DNA from: Bacteroidota bacterium
GTDB taxonomy: Bacteria > Bacteroidota > Bacteroidia > Chitinophagales > Saprospiraceae
Length of the DNA stretch: 64,000 bases
Assembly: GCA_024743405.1 (NCBI GenBank)
Contig: JANSWP010000002.1
Coordinates: forward strand, 124,001 to 188,000
Reading direction: 5' to 3'
Each line of letters begins with the position of its first letter. The first letter of the stretch is position 1. A program made the position numbers and the translations under genes. Of the stretch, positions 37,120 to 46,851 are shown piece by piece. Under the pieces are notes generated by a model. The model saw only the letters and a list, made by a program, of their open reading frames with translations. It was not told where the DNA came from and made no database searches.

Positions 37120-38298
37120 TTATTTAAAATTGATAATTGCTTCAAACAGCTCATCAATTTCTCTTTCTGTATTAAAGTAATGAGGTGAAATCCTTAATGC
37201 ACCATCAACACCTTTTTTTTCAAAATCAATAACAGCTGCATTAAAAGGAGCGACCGAAACGTTAATATTTAATTCCCTAAGGTGTTTTTGAAGCGCTGAA
37301 AGATTCCAGTTTTTATTCCAAGCTGTGACGATTCCACAAAGTTTTTCACCTTCATCCAGAACCCGAACATTTTCTATTTTAGAAAGTTTTTGGCGCGTAT
37401 AATTTGCTAAGTGAGTCACTCTCCTTTCTATATTCTCTAATCCAATACCCAAGGCATAATCAACGGAAGCTTTGGCGCCCAACATTAATGCATAAGGTTT
37501 TTCCCAATATTCAAACCGTTTGGCATCTTTGGTCAATTTATATTCATTATCTTTTGTCCAAACGGCGCCATGTAAGTCAGGGAAAATAGGTTCAAAATTG
37601 TTTTTTAAAACTCGGTTAGAAACATATAAAAAACCAATTCCACGAGGTCCGCGCATAAATTTTCGGAAAGTCGCACTTAAAAAATCACATTGGATTTTTT
37701 CAACATCTAGAGACATCTGCCCCGCTGATTGACACGCATCTACAAGGTATAATATTTCTTTTTTTCTACAGAGTGTTCCAATCTCCTCTACAGGCTGAAC
37801 TAACCCAGTATTCGTAGGTACATGAGTGATGGCAACTAATTTAGGATCCTCTTTTTTAATTAGCTTTTTCACGGAATCAAAATTTACTCCACCTAGGGTA
37901 TTATTCGCAGCTCTAACCAACTTCACTCCAATTTTCTTTTGTAAAAAAAGGAAAGCAATCTGATTGGAAGCATAATCATAGTCTGTCGTCAAAATCACAT
38001 CTCCTTTTTTGAAAGGAATCGAAGAAAGTGCTTTTGAATAAGCTTCTGTTGCACTCGAAGCATGAGCGATATTCCGAGGCTCACAATTCAACATGGTGGC
38101 AAGTGACTTATAAAAACCACTAATTTCTTTCGCCTTTAATGCCGCCGTTTCATAGCCTCCTGTAATTGTCTCTAATTTCAAATAGTCTAGAATGGCATCA
38201 ATAACCAATTTAGGAACAAGACTAGAGCCTGCACTATTTAGGTGATTTTTATGAGCACAACCTGGCGTTTCTGAACGAATTTCTTTGATATTCTTCAT
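37120..38298 (-). CDS. class-V aminotransferase fold PLP-dependent enzyme
   Basis: A 392-residue PLP enzyme of the NifS-like group. The cofactor-binding features are HASSATEAYSKAL, ITHVPTNTG, VDACQSAGQ (Asp187) and the Schiff-base Lys213 in ATFRKFMRGPRG. FEYWEKPYALMLGAKASVDYALGIG supports the family. The catalytic Cys of SufS/IscS is not obvious, so a cysteine desulfurase role is not claimed. The reaction could be a lyase, a transaminase or an EgtE-like step. It starts MKNIKEIRSE and lacks signal sequences. Confidence 0.85.
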   Translation of the reverse strand: MKNIKEIRSETPGCAHKNHLNSAGSSLVPKLVIDAILDYLKLETITGGYETAALKAKEISGFYKSLATMLNCEPRNIAHASSATEAYSKALSSIPFKKGDVILTTDYDYASNQIAFLFLQKKIGVKLVRAANNTLGGVNFDSVKKLIKKEDPKLVAITHVPTNTGLVQPVEEIGTLCRKKEILYLVDACQSAGQMSLDVEKIQCDFLSATFRKFMRGPRGIGFLYVSNRVLKNNFEPIFPDLHGAVWTKDNEYKLTKDAKRFEYWEKPYALMLGAKASVDYALGIGLENIERRVTHLANYTRQKLSKIENVRVLDEGEKLCGIVTAWNKNWNLSALQKHLRELNINVSVAPFNAAVIDFEKKGVDGALRISPHYFNTEREIDELFEAIINFK

Positions 38299-38472
38299 TT
38301 ATTATTGATTATGAATTGGTAAGTATCTCCATTTGAAAGACCCTAAAGCCCTAAATTATTTTTTTTGAATTAAACTTTTCCAAAAAACGCAAAGAATCGC
38401 AATAAAAAAACGAACAAACTCGTCATGTTTCCGTTTTTTGCAGAAATACACATCTTTACAAAACGACTACAT

Positions 38473-39273
38473 ATGTTAATAAAAAAAATGTTTTTTGCAG
38501 GTGCAATTTTCGTGATGCTTCCTTCTTTAAGTTGCAGTTTGCAAAGTGGACAAGGACTCAATTTCTTCTCTATCGAAGACGACAAAGCACTCGGAAAACA
38601 ATTTAGTGAAGAGATTGAAAAAAATCCTAAAGACTATCCCCTTTTGTCCGAAAAAGGCAATGAAGAAGCTTACCGATATATTCGCGGATTAACCAATCAA
38701 ATTTTAAACTCGGGAGAAGTGGCTTACAGAAATGAATTTGATTGGACGGTCAAAATCATCAAAGATGATAAAACATTAAATGCCTTCGCAGTTCCTGGCG
38801 GATATCTTTATGTTTACACAGGTTTGATAAAATATTTAGATACAGAAGACCAATTGGCAGGCGTCATGGGTCATGAAATCGCGCATGCAGCTTTAAGACA
38901 TTCAACCAAACAGATGACTAAAATCTACGGCTTGGATGCGCTTCGATATTTAATAACAGGAAAAGAAGATGCAGGGGCTGTCTCTCAACTATTATTAAGC
39001 CTCACTTCTCTAAAATTTAGTCGGAGTCATGAGTCTCAAGCTGATGAATTCTCCGTTAGATATTTATGTGGAACCAATCATTACGCGGGTGGTGCTGCTG
39101 GATTTTTCGAAAAGATTCAAGGGAGCGGAGAAACGCCTCCAGAATTCTTAAGTACGCACCCAGACCCAGGAAATCGAGTAGATGCCATCAAATCCAAAGC
39201 AACAGAACTAGGTTGTACAGGGAGTCAAAAAAGCAAAACCAATTTGGATAGAATAAAACGGATATTACCATAA
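38473..39273 (+). CDS. M48 family metalloprotease lipoprotein
   Basis: A periplasmic zinc protease of the LoiP/BepA type, about 266 residues. I start it at MLIKKMFFAG, where a lipoprotein signal ends at Cys21 (LPSLSC). The HExxH motif is His134-Glu-Ile-Ala-His138, and the downstream SRSHESQADEFSV supplies the third zinc ligand Glu. NAFAVPGGYLYVYTGLIKYL is the typical M48 stretch. The likely role is outer-membrane protein quality control (family knowledge). The terminator follows within about 10 bp. Confidence 0.92.
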   Translation: MLIKKMFFAGAIFVMLPSLSCSLQSGQGLNFFSIEDDKALGKQFSEEIEKNPKDYPLLSEKGNEEAYRYIRGLTNQILNSGEVAYRNEFDWTVKIIKDDKTLNAFAVPGGYLYVYTGLIKYLDTEDQLAGVMGHEIAHAALRHSTKQMTKIYGLDALRYLITGKEDAGAVSQLLLSLTSLKFSRSHESQADEFSVRYLCGTNHYAGGAAGFFEKIQGSGETPPEFLSTHPDPGNRVDAIKSKATELGCTGSQKSKTNLDRIKRILP

Positions 39274-39278
39274 CGGAT

Positions 39279-39316
39279 CAAAAAAGGCGACTGATGAACA
39301 ATTAGTCGCCTTTTTT
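39279..39316 (+). terminator. terminator after the M48 gene
   Basis: AAAAAAGGCGACT / AGTCGCCTTTTTT makes a perfect 13-bp stem with a loop of about 10 nt and a U run. Confidence 0.92.
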
Positions 39317-39379
39317 ATTTTAAATATAAATGTCATAAAGACCACTCGAATTTCTAATTTCGCCCCCTAAAATTTATTC

Positions 39380-39850
39380 ATGAATCAAAATAAGCAATTA
39401 TCACTTCGGCTTGAACTCATTTGGTGGGTCGTTACTTTTATTATAATCATTGGCGCTATATTTCCAATTTATCAAGTACTTGATGAATATCCATTTCTTG
39501 TAGCAAATATTATTTTCATTGTTGTTTTTATTACGCTCGCTCGTTATATCTTTTTATTAAAACACACTTTTATTGCAAAAAAACAAAGACTCAAAATAGT
39601 ATTGCTCTTCTTGTGCATTCCCTTAGCCTTTTATTTGATTGACCAAATCAATCATTTCAGAGCTTTTTTGGATGAAGACCAATTCGAAGTTTATGTTAAA
39701 AATCTTTCCTTAAGTCAACGAAGTACAATAACAAAATATATCACTGCTGAATATCTATTCTTTTCGGTCGGCGCATTAATTAGTACGATTATCTTTCCTT
39801 TTCGAATGTTAAAATCAGTTTGGCGAGTTAGAAATAGGGGAACAGTTTAA
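39380..39850 (+). CDS. four-helix membrane protein of unknown function
   Basis: I do not recognise this 156-residue protein. Four membrane helices are visible (ELIWWVVTFIIIIGAIFPI, PFLVANIIFIVVFITLARYIF, LKIVLLFLCIPLAFYLI, EYLFFSVGALISTIIFPF) with an exposed loop between helices three and four (NHFRAFLDEDQFEVYVKNLSL) and a basic tail. It stands alone between a terminator and the heme cluster. Confidence 0.65.
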   Translation: MNQNKQLSLRLELIWWVVTFIIIIGAIFPIYQVLDEYPFLVANIIFIVVFITLARYIFLLKHTFIAKKQRLKIVLLFLCIPLAFYLIDQINHFRAFLDEDQFEVYVKNLSLSQRSTITKYITAEYLFFSVGALISTIIFPFRMLKSVWRVRNRGTV

Positions 39851-40088
39851 TTCAATTATCTTGCATGAGTAATGCATTTTATATAAATGATTTTATCTAG
39901 GTAACGAACAAAGAGTAAGTTCGCCATTCGGAGATAAAGATTCTGTTCTAATATTGGGCATTTACTGAAGGAATAGCCAAGCTATTGCTGAAGAAAATAA
40001 CGACGTATTAGAATAAAAGATTAGCGGTAAAATGATGAAGTTATTCTTTACTCTTTACTAAAACTGATTTTTTACGTTCTTCCGACTT

Positions 40089-41027
40089 ATGGTCCAAAGG
40101 ACTTTCCTATTTTTGAAAAAAATTAAAGCTTTGAGTCAAAAATTAAGAATCGGAACAAGAGGCAGTCGCCTAGCACTTTGGCAAGCCAATTTCACAAAAG
40201 ATAAATTGGAAGCTCTTGGTATAGAAGTCGAACTAATTATTATCAAAACTAAAGGAGATAAAATCCAACATTTGAGCTTTGATAAGATAGAAGGTAAAGG
40301 CTTTTTTACCAAAGAAATTGAAGATGCGCTTTTACGAGGCGATATCGATATGGCAGTACACTCTATGAAAGACTTACCGACGGAGTCTCCTGAGGGGTTA
40401 GCAATTACAGCCGTTTCTTACCGCGAAAATCCTGCAGATTGGTTGATGATTCGAAAAGAAGTATTGGCAGAAAACATGCTAATGAAACTCCCTGAAAAAG
40501 CTATAGTTGGGACTTCTTCTGCTCGTAGAAAAGCCCAAATGTTGCATTTCCGAAAGGATATTGAGCTGAGGGATATTCGTGGAAACGTACCTACAAGATT
40601 GGACAAATTGCGCAAAGGAGATTTTGATGCCATCCTTTTAGCAGCAGCCGGAGTGAGCCGTCTGGAAATGGATTTATCGGAGTTTGAAATAATTAAAATG
40701 AACCCACGAGAATTTGTTCCTGCTCCCGCTCAAGGTGTATTGGCATGGCAAACCTGCAAAGATGATTTGACGACTCGTCGAATCCTAAAAAACTTACATC
40801 ACTCGGATGTTTCTGCTGTAACAAATGTCGAACGTAGAGTTTTACAATTGATGGAAGGTGGATGTCATATGCCATTGGGGGTTTATTGTGAACAGGATCA
40901 AATGTACAATTATCACGTATGGGCAGCCAAAGCAGATGAATGGAATGCTCCCGTAAAAATGACTAGGATTTCTAGTAGCACAAGCCATCAATTAGCAGAA
41001 GAGGTAGTAAAAAAATTATCAGAATAA
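40089..41027 (+). CDS. hemC: hydroxymethylbilane synthase (porphobilinogen deaminase)
   Basis: Joins four porphobilinogen molecules into hydroxymethylbilane using a dipyrromethane cofactor. The 312 residues carry KLRIGTRGSRLALWQA, HSMKDLPTE with catalytic Asp95, GTSSARRKAQ, RDIRGNVPTRLDKL, and MEGGCHMPLG with the cofactor-attaching Cys259. An ATG start gives a slightly long N terminus; a TTG about 10 codons later is an alternative. It leads a short cluster with the exonuclease-like gene 70 bp on and the HemD-like gene after that. Confidence 0.95.
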   Translation: MVQRTFLFLKKIKALSQKLRIGTRGSRLALWQANFTKDKLEALGIEVELIIIKTKGDKIQHLSFDKIEGKGFFTKEIEDALLRGDIDMAVHSMKDLPTESPEGLAITAVSYRENPADWLMIRKEVLAENMLMKLPEKAIVGTSSARRKAQMLHFRKDIELRDIRGNVPTRLDKLRKGDFDAILLAAAGVSRLEMDLSEFEIIKMNPREFVPAPAQGVLAWQTCKDDLTTRRILKNLHHSDVSAVTNVERRVLQLMEGGCHMPLGVYCEQDQMYNYHVWAAKADEWNAPVKMTRISSSTSHQLAEEVVKKLSE

Positions 41028-41078
41028 GACAACTTTATTCTGTTTTTGAATATCTTAGTAAATCATAAAACGTGATTT

Positions 41079-41086
41079 TAAATTTG
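41079..41086 (+). promoter_or_regulatory. possible -7 box before the exonuclease-like gene
   Basis: TAAATTTG fits TAnnTTTG, 11 nt ahead of the ATG. No -33 element is clear, so this is a weak candidate for an internal promoter in the heme cluster. Confidence 0.25.
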
Positions 41087-41097
41087 TTAAGATAATT

Positions 41098-41679
41098 ATG
41101 TATTTATTTTTTGATGTATCTGCAAATGGTAAGCCGAAAAGTTGGAAAGGCGCAACGAATGATCCTTTTAACTGGCCACGAATGATTCATTTATCATGGT
41201 TGATGTATAATGAAGAACGTGAACTAATTGCTTCTTCAGATGATATTATTAAACCTGAAGGTTTTGAAATCCCCGTAGACATTGAACAAAAAGCACAGGT
41301 TACTCATGCCGAAGCTGTTGAAAAAGGAGTGCCTATGAAAGAAGCTTTATTGCGGTTTAAAGAGGCCATGGAAAAAGCTGAATACGTGATTGCTCACAAT
41401 ATGAAGTTTAATGAAGCAGTAGTTTCTTGTGAATTTTATCGGAAAAACATTTCCCATGTATTGCCTGCTTGTGAGAAATATTGTTTGATGCAGGAAGCAA
41501 CTTGGTATTGTAAATTACCAAGTAAAATTGGTGGTTATAAATGGCCAACGCTACAGGAAATTCACGCAAAAGTTTTCAATTCAAGATATTCAAATGCAAA
41601 TAACGCACTAGGAGATGTTTCAGCATGTGTCGTTTGCTTTTTTGCCTTATTGGATTTGGAGGCAATTGAATTATTCTAA
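41098..41679 (+). CDS. degenerate DnaQ-like (DEDDh) exonuclease, probably catalytically dead
   Basis: The 193 residues keep the scaffold of Bacteroidota 3'-5' exonucleases: MYLFFD at the start, NWPRMIHLSWLMYNEE, VIAHNMKFNEAVVSCEF, GGYKWPTLQEIHAKVF. Active-site residues are changed. The first motif keeps Asp6 but has Ser8 where DxE needs Glu (DVSANG for DTETTG). The middle Asp is Asn105 (HNMKFN for HNMSFD). The His of the last motif is Asn168, with Asp173 kept. Three of five metal or base residues are thus lost while the frame is intact. A nucleic-acid-binding or protein-binding role is possible. It lies between hemC and hemD, 6 bp from hemD. Confidence 0.75.
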   Translation: MYLFFDVSANGKPKSWKGATNDPFNWPRMIHLSWLMYNEERELIASSDDIIKPEGFEIPVDIEQKAQVTHAEAVEKGVPMKEALLRFKEAMEKAEYVIAHNMKFNEAVVSCEFYRKNISHVLPACEKYCLMQEATWYCKLPSKIGGYKWPTLQEIHAKVFNSRYSNANNALGDVSACVVCFFALLDLEAIELF

Positions 41680-41685
41680 TGTTGA

Positions 41686-42369
41686 ATGAAAAAAAAAAGT
41701 GTATTCATTACGAGAGACTTAGAACCTGACAGCATTTTTTTAACAGCGCTACAGCATGCTGGCTTTGATGTTTTTGGAAAATCTTTAATTGAATTTGAGA
41801 CAATATCATTCGAAAAATTTCCAAAAACGGACTGGATATTTTTCTATAGTCAAAATGCTGTTCGTTTTTTTGAAAAAGGACTTTCAAAAAAAGATAAAAC
41901 AGCAATTTTTGAGCATACCTGCCTCGGAACTATAGGTGAAAGTACTGCCAATCTCACCAAACTACTTTTCAAAAAATGTGACTTCACAGGTAATGGAGAT
42001 CCTAAAACAACTGCAGAAGCATTCCTAAAAATTGCTAAAGATAAACGAGTTCTTTTCCCACATGCCGAAAATAGCCGGCAATCCATTCAAAAATTACTAT
42101 CTGGTGAAATTTACGATTTCGATCTAGTGGTTTATAAAAACCACCCTCGAAAAGACCTTAGTTTACCTGATTTTGAAGTGTTGGTTTTCACTAGTCCTAT
42201 GAATGTCGATGCTTATCTTTCAAAGAAAAAATTTCTTAAAAATCAAACAATCATTTCCATTGGACAAACAACTGCTCAGGCATTAAAAGAATACGGCATA
42301 AATAACATAATAACTTCTAGGAAGCCCTCAGAGCTAAACCTAGCCAATGCCGTAAAAAACGCATTCTAG
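41686..42369 (+). CDS. hemD: uroporphyrinogen-III synthase (HemD-like copy 2)
   Basis: A 227-residue HemD-family protein, cyclising hydroxymethylbilane to uroporphyrinogen III. Segments consistent with the fold are KKSVFITRDLEPDS, TDWIFFYSQNAVRFF, RVLFPHAENSRQSIQKLL, DFEVLVFTSPMNVDAYL and IISIGQTTAQALKEYG. It is the hemC-linked copy and so the more likely biosynthetic enzyme (inference). Another HemD-like gene lies at about 9 kb. It is co-transcribed with the pseudo-exonuclease and ends at a hairpin. Confidence 0.82.
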   Translation: MKKKSVFITRDLEPDSIFLTALQHAGFDVFGKSLIEFETISFEKFPKTDWIFFYSQNAVRFFEKGLSKKDKTAIFEHTCLGTIGESTANLTKLLFKKCDFTGNGDPKTTAEAFLKIAKDKRVLFPHAENSRQSIQKLLSGEIYDFDLVVYKNHPRKDLSLPDFEVLVFTSPMNVDAYLSKKKFLKNQTIISIGQTTAQALKEYGINNIITSRKPSELNLANAVKNAF

Positions 42370-42380
42370 AATAAATAAGA

Positions 42381-42411
42381 AAGCGGCTCAAAACCTAATT
42401 TGAGCCGCCTT
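42381..42411. terminator. hairpin between hemD and the M36 protease gene
   Basis: GCGGCTCAAA / TTTGAGCCGC, a 10-bp stem with an ACCTAA loop. On the minus strand it is followed by a T-rich stretch (TTTCTTATTT), and on the plus strand by less. It lies between convergent genes. Confidence 0.65.
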
Positions 42412-42447
42412 CCATGCTAAAGCTATTCTATAAATGAATATTCAACT

Positions 42448-45400
42448 TTATTGAATCGTAACCTTTTTCACCAACATGCCATCTTTAGAAAAGATTTTCA
42501 CAAGATAAAATCCACCTGGCAAATGACTTACATTCATCTGTAAAGAAGCCTGTCCAAAGAGGTTTACTTCTTTAACCATAATCTCTTTGCCCTCTAAAGT
42601 AGTAATCGAAACATTCAAATCTTTTTGATCCTCGCTTGATAAAGCAACAGTCAAAAGATCATTTACTGGATTAGGATAAATTGCTACTTCTACATCGGCT
42701 AATGCATCTGTAGTTGCATTAGGACCTAACTGAGAATCGACGATAGTTCCTCCGTCAGGGGCAATCGCGCATACTTCATCAGCTTGATCAGATGTAGCAC
42801 AAACCTCACTATTATAGGTACGTAGATCCATGACTTCAATATCATCAATAAACCAACCCAATCCAGCTGTATTTTCATTAGTTCCGAAACGGAAACGGAA
42901 TAAGATTTCCTGACCTAAATAATCGCTTAAATCAACATAAGTCGGAATCCAACCTCCAGAATTTCCAGAAAAAGCTGAAAGATTAGGCACCACAAATGTT
43001 CCATAATCTATACCATACGGATAACCATTTTTAATCATTTCATCGTCTAATATTTGCCAAGTCATTCCGCCATCAACAGAGATATCTACCAAACCACCAT
43101 CAACTCCAGCCTGGGTATCATAATTGTGCCAGAAACGCAAAACAGGTCGCGTACCTGTTACCTCCCAAGGCTCTGCTAATTGCAATAATTGGCGAGTCTC
43201 TACATCTACATCTTCGATTGTCCAAGACCAAGATCCTGTATAGGCAAATAAATCTTGAATTTCCCAAATTACTGGTGGTGCGTTGCCCGTGAAATCTACA
43301 ATCCAATTGTCCTCTGCCAAATCATCGGGAACATCATCAAAGAATTGTTGTTGTGAGAATATTAATGGATCAGATTGAAGACGGTAAGTGATTACTTCTT
43401 CTACATCATATTCCATATCTCCAATATCAAAAGTCAATACATTTCCATTGATTGTTGGATCAATACTTCCTGAACCTGCTATATATGTCAAACCATTAGG
43501 TAATTCATCAGTAACAACAACCCCAGTTACTGGATCTGGTTTATGATGAATAACTCTTACAGTCACTTCAATTTCATCACCTGCGTTGATTAACTCTGTT
43601 TGTTCCTTTGTGATTTTTAATTCTGGAATACAGAATGGGTGCGGTTCATAAGATTCAGTGCCATCAGCAGCAGTATCATTACTACCTTGATCAGCGCCAT
43701 AACCTAAACCTCTTCTAGCAAAAACTTCCCAAATCAAACATTGATTAACTCCATCATTATTTAACTCATCAGCCAATAAAATAGCATCTCTTCCATCCAC
43801 AAAACCTGGTGAACAAGGCTGTAATTTCATTCCATCCATAACTAACTGTACGGCAATATTATTTCCAGCAGTTACATCTGTAATATCATCACTCCAACCA
43901 TATTCGTCAACCAAAGCCCAATACATATCCCAAAGCATTACACACCATACAGCACCAACACCATGAGGCACAGATACACTAGCTGCATCTGCATAAGTGT
44001 GTGGATTAGTGTTTAGGTCTGTTGAATATGGAAATGGTCTAATTCCTCCTCCATTTGTAGGTTGTCCTTGAGCATATGTACCAATTCCTCTTCTCATCTC
44101 TCCCGTATCTCCAGCTTTTACTGAAGTAATAAGAGTCATAAAATCACTCCAACCTTCACCCATTTGTTCTCCATTACCAAGACACCCAGTAGCACTCGGA
44201 CCTGCGGTCAATCTGTTGGAAATTCCATGCCCATATTCATGCGCAATAATCCCATTATCAAAGTCACCATCATATTGTGTAGGTCCAGCTGTATTAGGTG
44301 CGACTATAGAAACTTCCAGTCCATTCCCTGCAAACTGACGAATCAATTGGCAATCAGGATTTCCAATCATGATAACTGGAATCGTCACTTGATTTCCAAC
44401 GGCACCAGCTCCCATACCAACAGGATCATCAGCAAAATTGCAAATAATTACAGCAATTGCACCTTCATCTTCCGCACTAAGGGCTTTTAAACCAAACTCA
44501 CATCCTCCTCTATCTATCAAGGCAATCCGACCATCCAACTCATCACCATTTAAGATATCTTCACATCCATCAGTTGCATAAGGATCATCTACTCCATCAT
44601 TTACAATCACAACCTCTCCACTTACAGGAATGGTATCAACAGCTGCGCCAAAGCCAGCAGTAGCAGTTACATAACTACCTACAACTGAAGATGGTGCATC
44701 TACAGTTAACAATTCATTTCCTCCACCTGCATCCCACAAATACATCTGCATTCTAGGATTACTACCATCACCTGGAGTTGCAAAGTTAGCATTGTTTGTA
44801 CCGCCACCATCTTGAGCTTGAGCTTGCACAAAATCACCTCCTAAACCTCCATTTCCATAGTTATTTGTCTGAAAATTACCAGCTACTTCATCAAATCCAA
44901 AATGATAAGTGATATCATGAATCATATTATTCATGTAAAATAAGTTTGTAACAGCAGCTTCTTTTTGTAGAGAAGGTTCTAATAAAGGATCATAAGGATA
45001 ATCAAAAATCAAGTCTGCACCTCCATCAGGTTCATCACCGCTTGATACATTAGTATCTTGCTCATCTAAATAAGCATGCACATTATTCCCTCGTGTTATC
45101 GTAAACTCAGCTCCATCTATTCCATTAACATCATGCCATCCATATGGAGAAGCAATCGCATCAGAAGGATCCTCAGCTATGACATGAGGCCCATGAGAAG
45201 GACTTTCAGCTGGCAAAGCAAAAACTCTATATGTAGCACCATCACCTAATATTTTTGACTCTTTCAAAATACTCTCCTTGATATCCTGAACAGCATGATT
45301 TGAGCACGAAGCATTGTGCGCATGATTTTCATTTTTTTCAAATTGGCAATATACCGTATAGTTATTTTTGTTGAGCATTTCACCCGTTTGAGCATCGATT

Positions 45401-45987
45401 CTCATACTCCAATAATCAGCATTGTCAGTTTGATCAATTGCCAAACTCCAAGATAAATTCAAAGTGCCATCTTTCATCAACTGATATCGCAATTTGACAT
45501 GAATATCTGAATTTGAGATACTTCCTTTACTAAAAAGGAATTCATGACTACTTTTTTGTTCTTTTATTCTAGGACTTTCAGTCATTTCTATCCCTAGAAA
45601 ATTAGCAGCTTTTTCAATTGCGTCTCCAGCACTAAGGGCTGGGTTAGTCACATTTACTCGAGAAGCGATGTCATTTAAGAATCGATTTCCAGTCATAAAT
45701 GCTTTGCCGTCCTTAGAAACTGCTATGTTCAAATAAGAATTGTAAATAGCCACTCCTTGATATCTTTGCAAAAAATAAAGATGGGTAACACCATTATGTT
45801 TTGTTAGATATTGATCACTCACAACAACATCCGATATATCTTCTGCTGTCAAGTTCCATTGCTTGTAATTCTCTTGTAAGTGACGATTTGCAATGTCAAT
45901 GGGTGTCAATTGCTGCGCCCATAATCCCGAGCAAATAAATAATAACGCAAACATCAGCAAGTGCTGATTTGTAAAGTTCATTTTCAT
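42448..45987 (-). CDS. M36 (fungalysin-type) metalloprotease with PA, DUF11-like and T9SS domains
   Basis: A very large secreted zinc protease, 1179 residues. A signal peptide (LLMFALLFICSGLWAQ) is followed by an N-terminal propeptide (FTP-like, to about 250), then the M36 catalytic domain with a PA insert (GCEDILNGDELDGRIALIDRGGC). The HExxH site is His583-Glu-Tyr-Gly-His587, with GEQMGEGWSDF carrying the third ligand. A DUF11-like beta domain (INAGDEIEVTVRVIHH, VVTDELPNGLTYI) and a jelly-roll-like domain precede the type A T9SS sorting domain (VAIYPNPVNDLLTVALS to KKVTIQ). It probably degrades extracellular protein at the cell surface. Confidence 0.93.
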   Translation of the reverse strand: MKMNFTNQHLLMFALLFICSGLWAQQLTPIDIANRHLQENYKQWNLTAEDISDVVVSDQYLTKHNGVTHLYFLQRYQGVAIYNSYLNIAVSKDGKAFMTGNRFLNDIASRVNVTNPALSAGDAIEKAANFLGIEMTESPRIKEQKSSHEFLFSKGSISNSDIHVKLRYQLMKDGTLNLSWSLAIDQTDNADYWSMRIDAQTGEMLNKNNYTVYCQFEKNENHAHNASCSNHAVQDIKESILKESKILGDGATYRVFALPAESPSHGPHVIAEDPSDAIASPYGWHDVNGIDGAEFTITRGNNVHAYLDEQDTNVSSGDEPDGGADLIFDYPYDPLLEPSLQKEAAVTNLFYMNNMIHDITYHFGFDEVAGNFQTNNYGNGGLGGDFVQAQAQDGGGTNNANFATPGDGSNPRMQMYLWDAGGGNELLTVDAPSSVVGSYVTATAGFGAAVDTIPVSGEVVIVNDGVDDPYATDGCEDILNGDELDGRIALIDRGGCEFGLKALSAEDEGAIAVIICNFADDPVGMGAGAVGNQVTIPVIMIGNPDCQLIRQFAGNGLEVSIVAPNTAGPTQYDGDFDNGIIAHEYGHGISNRLTAGPSATGCLGNGEQMGEGWSDFMTLITSVKAGDTGEMRRGIGTYAQGQPTNGGGIRPFPYSTDLNTNPHTYADAASVSVPHGVGAVWCVMLWDMYWALVDEYGWSDDITDVTAGNNIAVQLVMDGMKLQPCSPGFVDGRDAILLADELNNDGVNQCLIWEVFARRGLGYGADQGSNDTAADGTESYEPHPFCIPELKITKEQTELINAGDEIEVTVRVIHHKPDPVTGVVVTDELPNGLTYIAGSGSIDPTINGNVLTFDIGDMEYDVEEVITYRLQSDPLIFSQQQFFDDVPDDLAEDNWIVDFTGNAPPVIWEIQDLFAYTGSWSWTIEDVDVETRQLLQLAEPWEVTGTRPVLRFWHNYDTQAGVDGGLVDISVDGGMTWQILDDEMIKNGYPYGIDYGTFVVPNLSAFSGNSGGWIPTYVDLSDYLGQEILFRFRFGTNENTAGLGWFIDDIEVMDLRTYNSEVCATSDQADEVCAIAPDGGTIVDSQLGPNATTDALADVEVAIYPNPVNDLLTVALSSEDQKDLNVSITTLEGKEIMVKEVNLFGQASLQMNVSHLPGGFYLVKIFSKDGMLVKKVTIQ

Positions 45988-46258
45988 ACTAATATTAATT
46001 AAATTATTAAAAATTTCATATGAGTTTTAAAGGTGGGTAAAAATAAATAAAAAAGAAGTTATTTAGATTTTGTCTAATTGAAAGAATGAGTTTTTAAAAG
46101 GTGGACGACAAGAATGAGTATTTATCAATCAACTAGTTGTCATCCAAATGACTCAAACCCAAAAAAATTCTCCTTAAGAAGTCCTCTTTCAGACTTCTAG
46201 AATTAGACTTTTAACTTGAATGACTACTAAGAAACTTTTTCTTTAATATGTTAATTTC

Positions 46259-46828
46259 ATGCCAATGTCTCCACGAATCTATTCATCTAATTTAAATTGT
46301 ACGAATACTCCAGGCAGAATAATGCTTATCGGTTGTGGCGGTTCGGGGAAGACTACTTTATCCAAAAAAGTAAAAACCATCACAAACTTACCACTCGTAC
46401 ATTTAGATAAGGCATATTGGCTCCCAAATTGGACAGAACCTTCAAAAGAAGATTGGACAAGAAAAGTAACCCTACTTGCCTCAGAAGAAAAGTGGATTTT
46501 GGAAGGAAATTATTCAGGTACATTTCCAATCCGATTAAAAAGGGCAGATTTAGTCATATGGTTGGATACTCCTATGCCTATTTGCCTTTGGCGAGCTATT
46601 AAACGGTCTATTATAAATTTTGGAAAACTCCGACCAGATATTGGATCCGGTTGTAGAGAGAAACTCTCTATAGAATTCTTTTTTTATATATTTAAGTTTC
46701 CATGGGTAGGTCGAAAGCGATTAATTAAAAGACTAGCAGCTTCTCCTTTTGATTTTGAGGTAATTCAATTGAAAGATAAAAGAGAGGCAAACCAATTTTT
46801 GAACGATTTGAAAAGAAAGATTCATTAA
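46259..46828 (+). CDS. P-loop kinase-like protein (FlaR / DNA topology modulation type)
   Basis: A 189-residue adenylate-kinase-like P-loop protein. Walker A is GCGGSGKT (25-32), followed by LPLVHLDKAYWLPNWTEPSKEDW and WILEGNYSGTFPIRLKRADLVIWLDTP, a combination typical of the family annotated as topology modulation protein FlaR. True biochemical function in this family is unclear; nucleotide or small-molecule phosphorylation is likely. An upstream 270-bp gap separates it from the M36 gene, and a downstream gene converges. Confidence 0.8.
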   Translation: MPMSPRIYSSNLNCTNTPGRIMLIGCGGSGKTTLSKKVKTITNLPLVHLDKAYWLPNWTEPSKEDWTRKVTLLASEEKWILEGNYSGTFPIRLKRADLVIWLDTPMPICLWRAIKRSIINFGKLRPDIGSGCREKLSIEFFFYIFKFPWVGRKRLIKRLAASPFDFEVIQLKDKREANQFLNDLKRKIH

Positions 46829-46851
46829 ATTTTTCCACTATCTTTTTCTTT

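Noticed and set aside
44164-44490. 108-codon open frame on the plus strand
   Set aside because: Antisense to the M36 protease, with a composition unlike a real protein.
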